This document shows, piece by piece, positions 56,966 to 64,000 of a DNA stretch of 64,000 bases. Made by a program: the position numbers and the translations under genes. Numbering within the stretch: position 1 is the first letter of the stretch; every line of letters starts with the position of its first letter. The notes under the pieces were generated by a model. The model was not told the origin of the DNA, searched no databases, and worked only from the letters and a program-made list of their open reading frames with translations. This stretch comes from Tubulanus polymorphus (Eukaryota; Nemertea; Palaeonemertea; Tubulaniformes; Tubulanidae), in NCBI RefSeq assembly GCF_964204645.1, contig NC_134031.1, positions 20,829,307 to 20,893,306 of the forward strand. Reading direction: 5' to 3'.

Positions 56966-59900
56966 ATGGCGTCCTGTCATTGCGATGAAGAATTTATGCG
57001 GCGAAATCAGGTTTTACAGGTGATTATTCATAGTAATTCGTGTTATAAAACTGTCGAGATAATGGAGAATGGTCACCGAAGAGCTAGTGAACCGGATTAA
57101 TTTGAGGAGAATCACGCATCACTGCTTTCATTCATTAAAAAATAACTTCATTCTTCATCTGTGTCTCATATCAATCCAATTCAATCCCCATTGGCTGCCA
57201 TTCCTTCCTACAAATGAATTCAATTCATCATTTTTAGGCAGGTGCAAATATATCCAATAAGGCAGCGTTATTCCTGTTAATTCCAATGAGTTTAAGTGAT
57301 TTGATGACTGAAGTGAGTTGTACTTCATTCCCAGTGCATTTTGCTGAGTAAAAGTATTATCTTTCACAGGACTTGTTACCAGCCGGATACGACTTCCGTG
57401 TTTGTTCGTTTGAATCATGCGATGATGGTTTTGTCGCGTCGATCTTCATGAAAATCACGACGAAAGAGGGCGCTCTGGAATGGTTGGCAGATTTCGAGCA
57501 GTCGTCGAAAACTACGTGGCGAAAGGATAAAACATACCCTCGTGAAACCGGCGCCAATCTATACAGAGTGAGGCTTAAATTTTGTACTTATGCTGTTTCA
57601 TGCCCCCACCTACAACTGCCTTAAGAATAAAAAACAGTCTTGAAATGTTGCTTTGAGCTGATGATTTATTCAACGTTTTTGTCTTCATCCTGACGGTCTT
57701 CTTCAGTTCAGTATTTTCATCAATTACAGGTTGATCTTCGTTGTCAGCACAATACGAAGCCCAAAAATGAGCTAGCCAACTTGAAACTCTCGTCAAAAAA
57801 CACAAATTGTCCGGCGAAATTGAACATTGTTGTGAAAAAGTCCAAGATGAGAAATGGAAGAAAATCAAGGTAATTGGGTAATTACGTTCTCGTTTTCAAA
57901 TAAACTACATTTATTAGATGTATTCGAGGCTTATACATGGTCATGGACCCAGATCCACAAATTGTACATTACGATTTGACTCTTCATGAGATGCCACTGA
58001 CAATCCTGGTTATTACATTCAAATCGATTTAGTCTTTAAATAGTAACATTGCCTTCCTTTCTCAGCAATCGTTCACAATATTTAATTCTAAGGGTAATGC
58101 TCACAATGCCCACAATGAAAGGATATTTAATCTCTATCCCATTAGATTATAGGGGCCTATGCAGATTGAATTCTGCCTCCATGCAATGCCTCAGTAAATA
58201 CCAGCCTCTCAAGTCTGTTTATAAATTAGTGTCAAGGTCACTTCACAAGCTGCAGCATATGTAAGCTTAGTTCTGATTGGCTGGCTTGTTACTATCCAAG
58301 CCATTCACAGTCATATGACCTAGGGTTAGGGTTAGCTGGCAGTCCTGAGTGGCTGTGATGTCACTGGTCACCTGACCTAGGGTTAGGGTTAGCTGGCAGT
58401 CATGAGAGGTTGTGATGTCACTGGTCACCTGACCTAGGGTTAGGGTTAGCTGGCAGTCCTGAGTGGCTGTGATGTCACTGGTCACCTGACCTAGGGTTAG
58501 GGTTAGCTGGCAGTCATGAGAGGTTGTGATGTCACTGGTCACCTGACCTAGGGTTAGGGTTAGGTGGCAGTCATGAGTGCCTGTGATGTCACTGGTCACC
58601 TGACCTAGGGTTAGGGTTAGCTTGCAGTCATGAGTGCCTGTGATGTCACTGGTCACCTGACCTAGGGTTAGGGTTAGCTGGCAGTCATGAGAGGTTGTGA
58701 TGTCACTGGTCACCTGACCTAGGGTTAGGGTTAGGTGGCAGTCATGAGTGCCTGTGATGTCACTGGTCACCCAGGAGTTTTAGGCTTTTGCCCTGAAATT
58801 CTAAACATTGTGTCTCTCAGAAGATTTTGTACACTTTGACCCCTAAATGTTTAGACTGATTTTCTTAACCATTTTTAAGGGCTTATTTTATTGCAATGAA
58901 TGAAGCTATTTATCCTGAAGTTTAGAAACAGTTCAATGAAGTTCATATTTTGGCTCTTGTAGGAACCCTGTTAAAAATGTAAAAACTCAAACTGACTGGA
59001 TTTTATTTCTAAATTCAGATCGAAACACGCTCACATAACCAACGGTTATTTCATGCGCGTTCATTTATCGTTCAAACATAATCATCTGATTGATTCACCG
59101 GATACGTATCGTAAACGTGATGTTAACGCTGAAACTATCGATAAATTAAAACAGCTTTACGCCGCCGGACATAGCCCGACTTCAGCCTCAGACGTCATCA
59201 GATTCCATCTCGAAGATAGATTCTACGACGATTATTTCATGAAATCGTCGGATAGAGCGGTAAATCCGGATTTCGGTTTCTGTTATCGGTAAGTTTGTGT
59301 TCTCGTCGGTCAAGAGAAAGTCGCAAACGCTGTTACTATGACAATACTGCGCCGCCCCAATTGTCGTTACGAGTTTACCAGACCTAATTCTATTTCGTTA
59401 GAGTAGTCTCTACTCTTATTAATTAAGAACTCAACTATTCTCAAAACTATGATCTAGATACTGTCAAATCAAAACTCTATTCAGTTAGAGCCATACCGGG
59501 TCTGGAACCGGACTCTAGAACTGTACTTTATTTGGAACCTGTCTTCAATTTCTGAAAAAGATGAATGTATTAATCTCCTTCACCTGTAGACAAAGGCCTG
59601 TATATTATACGTAATAGTTTTTTCTGGGCTTTATATTTCAGGCTGTACAGTAAAATATACGGTCACCCGTACAAGGCTCCGGATAAAGAGAATTTATTAA
59701 TAGAACTCGAAGAAACGCTTAAAACGTATTGTACGGAACACGGCGTTCACCCGGAACAATTTGCTAAAGTTCGTATAACGCACGACGGTGAAACTTGTCT
59801 AGCTATATGTACGCCGTTGATGTTTCGCGTTCACCAAAAATGGGACACATCTTGCGAAATGGTGTTTGTTTATTCGCCACCGCCGGCGTCGAACGTCGAT

Positions 59901-62141
59901 CGTCACGCTCATAAAGTATTCTTACTGTTAACGTATTCACCTCTCGGCGCGTTGCCACTCGGCGTCGTCGTGACTACGTCAGACAGCGTCGACACGCTGA
60001 TATTCGCGTTCGACTTATACAAATCACTGCTGACCGATAATGATTTCTACAGTCGAGGAGAAAGTGGACCGGTATTATTTATCACAGACAACCACGAGGC
60101 GTTGAGGACGGCTTTACGTAACGCGTGGCCGACTGCGTTGTTGTTTCTATGCGTGATTCATCTGTTGCAGGGAATGCGCCGTTGGTTGTGGAATGGCGGC
60201 GCCACGATCGGTATCGACGCCAACGCGCGCGCCGAGATACTCTATCGATTACGTGACATGTTGTATCCGGAAAACGACGAACAACTCGACGAGATTTACG
60301 CGGAATCGGTCGCGAGGTGGTCGCACGAGTATCCGCGATTAGTCGAACAGTTACGGGATATCTACGACGACCGCGCCACCTGGGCGAATAACTACAGCGA
60401 ACCGATGATGCGTATCGTGAAAGATAAAATCTTCGAACGTTTAAAACAATTCAATATGATTCAGTTGATAGACGTTATTACAACGCGATGGGACTGCGAT
60501 TTGAAGAAACGATTGATCGATGCAGCCAACAAACGACTTGCGCCGAATCCGAAGTATTTCCCCGTCGATGCAGAAATCAATGAGGATGCAATTATCCAGG
60601 TATTAAAATATATAAAGTTAAAGTCCTTTTTCTTTACGATGTTCTGCTTACTGAATACAAGCACTTTCTGAGAACAAGAGCAGATTCAGGCGTTTTATAA
60701 AATTTAAACTCAAAATTTCGAGAGAAGCTCATTTATCTGAGTTATACTTAATCCTCAATAATAAACTGCAGCTTATGGTATTTCTTCATTCCCAATAATT
60801 GATGAAACTCTGAAGTCGGGACTCATCCCGGATTTTATCAAAAAGGCTACTGTAAATGTCATAAATGTATGTGTACAGTTGAACATCGTTATAAACAGTG
60901 TGTTATTTATTACATAGATGAAAGATAATGGTAGGGAAAAGCAATTATTTTTCCCGAGGTTTTTATTTCCCTTGTTCATTGTAAATGATATTTCACTGTA
61001 AGCGATTTCATTGTAACGAGGTTCTACTGTAGTGGATCATGTGTAAGGTATCTTAGTCGAGGATTATCATTACATTGATGAAACTGATCAAAAGCTCGTC
61101 GGGCACAAATTTGGACTAGGAAAAAAATATATATACTTATAATTTTTTATGATAAAATGATATATTTTGAACTTCTTTTAATTTAGGTTACCAATAAAAT
61201 ATTCAAAGTGCCTAGTTTTAGAAAACCAGGGATGATTTACGACGTTGATATGGAATTCGGGCTTTGTACGTGTACGATCGGCAGCACTGGTGGACCTTGT
61301 AAGCACCAAGGCATCGTTATGACGAAATACGGCGTTAAAACCTTCGATTCAGAGTCCGAGATTCTTCGGTTTGAACAACAGCAGTTTTATGAAATTGCGA
61401 CAGGTAAAACATTTCATTCAGAATACCATAAAACAACCATTTATTGTAATCAAGTTTATGAGGGATAATTCTGAAATGAATCACTTTGTAGTGTGTCCTA
61501 TGTTTGTGGAAAGATATCGCGTATATGATGTCATATTGTGCTGTTATACAGTAATTTAATTCAGCTGCCTCCAGATAAAGAAAATCAGTTTGGGTTATGG
61601 CATCCCCATAACCAATGGCATCCCTGTTGTGAAATGAAATTTGAAAGATTTATGCAACGGACCGGTTGCCTTGGAACCCACGATTAATTTTCTCCCTGAG
61701 ACGAGCAAAATCCTGGGCAGTCGAAGCTATGATGAGTCAATATCAAATCTATTTATTGATTATTTTTTAGGAGATCCAGATTTCGTAGTGAACAATGATG
61801 AGAATGTAAATGAACGCAATCACGTCGACCTGAAAGCTGATTTTAAGTCTGGAAATGAACGTTCTACCGGTTGTGAGTCGGAAGATGAACTTTCTCTCGT
61901 TTTGGAATCATTAGATGACGTATTTAAAAATATAAAACAGAACGTCTTGCGGAATCCCGATGTTTTTCTGGAGCCGGTTCGCAATTTCGTGAAAACGTAC
62001 CTCGAAGAATCTCCAATCACCGCTCTTCAACTGGCGGAAACGTTAGCAGCGCCTTCATCGCTAACGACGACGACGACAACAAATGGTGAATCGGTCGGAG
62101 TTCGGTCTGTTGTTAAACGCCGACGCGTTGACTCGCAATAA
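56966..62141 (+). CDS. MULE-transposase-derived protein with SWIM zinc finger
   Basis: Seven phase-consistent exons give about 735 residues: 56966-57019, 57370-57567, 57730-57869, 59019-59288, 59642-60599, 61187-61403, 61771-62141. A donor at 57011 would shorten exon 1 by three codons, and exon 7 could start at 61652. The order is: FAR1/WRKY-GCM1-like finger (C89, C111, H151, H153); MULE transposase core with PLGALPLGVVVTTS, ITDN (D370), CVIH (391-394) and NNYSE (E about 425-430); SWIM finger CTC-x8-CKH (567-580); a diverged C-terminal domain ending in KRRR. MULE transposases move Mutator-like elements, but the acid expected in FVD-S near 298 is Y (FVYSPPP). No flanking terminal inverted repeats are seen. 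The many introns, intact frame and shared promoter suggest a domesticated nuclear DNA-binding protein. A slowly decaying element is the alternative. Confidence 0.8.
58317..58772. repeat. 57-bp minisatellite with telomere-type TTAGGG units
   Basis: Eight units (starts 58317, 58374, 58431, 58488, 58545, 58602, 58659, 58716), each with ctagggttagggttag followed by a ctggcagtc, then gtgatgtcactggtcacct segment. Two subtypes alternate (gagtggctgt or gagaggttgt, and gagtgcctgt). It lies in intron 3 of the MULE/SWIM gene. The 57-bp period keeps an antisense frame open. Confidence 0.97.
60876..61029. mobile_element. 154-bp pogo/Tc1-type MITE in an intron of the MULE/SWIM gene
   Basis: Terminal inverted repeats cagttgaacatcgttataa and the inverse of ttgtaacgaggttctactg, flanked by TA on both sides. 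No coding capacity. Characteristic of Tc1/mariner-pogo MITEs, which duplicate TA on insertion. Confidence 0.75.
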
Positions 62142-63573
62142 TCATAATGTGAATGAAAATAACAGCTAAATGCATCTTTGATCTCGACGCTTCTTCCATC
62201 TGTCCTGATACTGTTGTAACCTAAATACAAAATCAAATCCGAAAGTCCTACTTTGTACAGTAAAACCTTCTTAATTTCAGATCATTCGGAACCAATGTAA
62301 ATAAATCTATTTCAACAACGGTTTTGGAGTTGTTTGGATCAGAAATGTGAATGTAGCAAAATGTTGACATCATAAAAGACGATTAATTTCTCCTGTTGTT
62401 ATGGTTTCACTGAACGCGTTTATAGTATTTTGAATGTAATTATGTAAAACATTATCCAGTGTATATGAGGATTATGTAACTGGTAAACAAATCATTTATT
62501 TTTTTGTCTCAGTCTTAATTTCTATAGCGATCAGGCTTATATGATGATTTATTTTTGATGGGGTCAACAGGATTGTATGTATTTGACATATAACGGTGTA
62601 TTATACTGTACTGAAGAAGAATGAACGATATAAAAACTTTTTACAAGAATTGCGAATTATCTTGATTTATTGATTTATCTATCTAATAGGATGATCTAAC
62701 AAGCATTTGAGGTAAAGGGAAAACGTGAAGAAGGACTGCAAGGTTACTAAGAGTAGTTGCAGTAGACTACTACCGGTATCGACTAAGTGTTACCGGCATA
62801 GACTAATGATGGTATCAAATTTTTGGATTTTTTCAATTTGACCTGATTGTTGTCAATTTTTCCCCGACTCGACTAGAGATACGCCGCATCTGGGATTAGA
62901 CTCGAGCAACGGATGTCGTGATTCAGATATTACCGGAGCAACCCCATTCTTGTCGCAGAATTAGTGAGGTGGTTTAAGGCATTTTCCAGTTGATTATGCA
63001 GCCCTAATTTGTGTCTCATCTATCAAATATGTTGTGTAATCTTCTTGTCACCTGCTGGTCATGTCGCCTGAATTTTATATAACCATCTTAACTTATTGTT
63101 TTATGTATCCAATTCAATTCAATATAATTTATTCATCGACCTGCTATTTGGAATTTTACTACGATTTTCCTAACAATAAATAATGGGCAAAAAGAGAAAT
63201 TAGTATCTCAATCGGTGTAACAGTTAAGTCCAACAATGAATTATAGTTTAAGGAATCCAAATCTGCAACAATCTAATCGGCATCCTCAATTACATCCCTG
63301 GCATCATCCGTAACCATGGATACAGTGCCTTTCACAAAAAGTGGACGCCACAATCTCAAATTATCGACAAACAACAAACAATTTTTCATTTAAAAACCGT
63401 TCAATCTCTATTCATTCAACACGATGTCGATGATGTGATTTACTTGATGTGTTTTTATTTATAATTTGTTCGTGTGACACTTGATTTCTAATATTATCAG
63501 AATACAAATATTTCATGATCGTTAATTAATGACTGCGTAACTGGGAAGTCATGAATATTTTTTTCTTTTTCAG
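62142..63573. other. intergenic, nothing recognised
   Basis: Contains the 3' UTR of the MULE/SWIM gene and the upstream part of the next gene. TACCGGTA occurs near 62770. No supported coding exon. Confidence 0.45.
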
Positions 63574-64000
63574 TTTAACAATGAATATGATGATGGCACA
63601 GTGAATTCACACGCCGCAACTATGTATAATAAAGTTGGGCCTCTTCACCAACGACAGGTAACAGTGACAAGGAGTAGTGGTAAATCTTAAGTGTACGTCA
63701 CGGGGTGCTGGTTCGTAGATACTGTACTAGGATGGCTGAAAAATGAGGCTAAGGTCAATGGAAAATTAACAATCAGTATTTATTGACTGTGAATACTTTC
63801 CATTGACTACTCATTCACCTCTACTCTACACTAGTGACTATAAGTAACAACAGCTTGTGCATCAAATAAAGTAGTTCACCTATAAAATAAACTCATCTTG
63901 TATTTGTCAACATCAACTGATTGATAAAACAACACCTAATTAATTGTTCATCTATTTTCAGGAATGGAAAATTAAGAAAAAAGTTTGTGCCAGATATGTG
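63574..64000 (+). CDS. 5' exons of an unidentified gene, partial
   Basis: Two exon candidates with good signals. The first is 63574-63657 (acceptor ttttctttttcag, donor CAG/GTAACA; 28 codons, FNNEYDDGTVNSHAATMYNK onward). The second starts at 63962 (acceptor attttcag) and runs off the right edge (EWKIKKKVCARYV). Both are phase 0 and join in frame. The translation is soluble, and the second exon is basic. I do not recognise the family. The start codon must be upstream of 63574 in an exon I could not find, or at the internal ATG in exon 1. Confidence 0.5.

Noticed and set aside
57575-57868. 97-codon minus-strand ORF
   Set aside because: Antisense to exon 3 of the MULE/SWIM gene (57730-57869) and its intron, with no features.
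58267-58770. 167-codon minus-strand ORF with a 19-residue repeat
   Set aside because: It is the 57-bp minisatellite read antisense; 57 is a multiple of three, so the frame stays open without selection. It lies within an intron of the plus-strand gene.
1-64000. CRISPR arrays, prokaryotic operons or rRNA genes
   Set aside because: None seen; the tandem arrays here lack spacers, and gene structure is eukaryotic throughout.

Overview
The window is animal nuclear DNA. It is AT-rich, with genes broken into many short exons by GT-AG introns, no operons, and many short interspersed repeats. Recognisable genes include a STAT, SCYL3, PPP1R7/Sds22, a matrin-type zinc-finger protein and an NRF-6-type acyltransferase. 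Together with tandem orphan GPCRs, small Cys-rich secreted peptides and tRNA-derived SINEs, they suggest a marine invertebrate, probably a lophotrochozoan such as a mollusc or annelid. That placement is inference. Gene models were built by hand from reading frame, splice-site phase and family motifs. Every exon boundary is a prediction.

Layout. 1-2.6 kb: a Ser/Glu repeat ORF running off the left edge, a hypothetical ORF, and a two-coding-exon gene for a small Cys-rich secreted peptide (minus). 2.9-6.3 kb: two near-identical intronless rhodopsin-class GPCRs (minus) in a roughly 1.35 kb tandem duplication, followed by an orphan copy of the last exon of the next gene. 7.8-13.25 kb: a 15-exon NRF-6/acyltransferase-3 membrane protein (plus). 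14.5-15.7 kb: an EGF-domain single-pass membrane protein (minus). 16.9-30.9 kb: a CIZ1-like matrin-type zinc-finger nuclear protein (plus) with large introns that hold decayed antisense ORFs. 33.3-39.05 kb: SCYL3 pseudokinase (plus). 40.7-49.6 kb: a 19-exon STAT (plus). 53.8-56.9 kb: PPP1R7/Sds22 (minus). 56.97-62.1 kb: a seven-exon MULE-transposase/SWIM-finger gene (plus) whose start codon is 77 bp from that of PPP1R7. 63.6 kb to the end: the first visible exons of another plus-strand gene.

The genes do not form one pathway. Several are signalling or nuclear proteins: STAT, SCYL3, the PP1 regulator and the CIZ1-like protein. The most unusual items are: (1) the intron-rich MULE/SWIM gene, with transposase domains but an apparently altered first catalytic acid, sharing a divergent promoter with a housekeeping gene; (2) a 55-bp, about eight-copy tandem array in the STAT gene that copies the end of an exon together with its 5' splice site; (3) a large inverted repeat just upstream of the first STAT coding exon; (4) phase-incompatible, probably mutually exclusive exon groups in the CIZ1-like gene; (5) a minisatellite carrying telomere-type TTAGGG units inside the MULE/SWIM gene.
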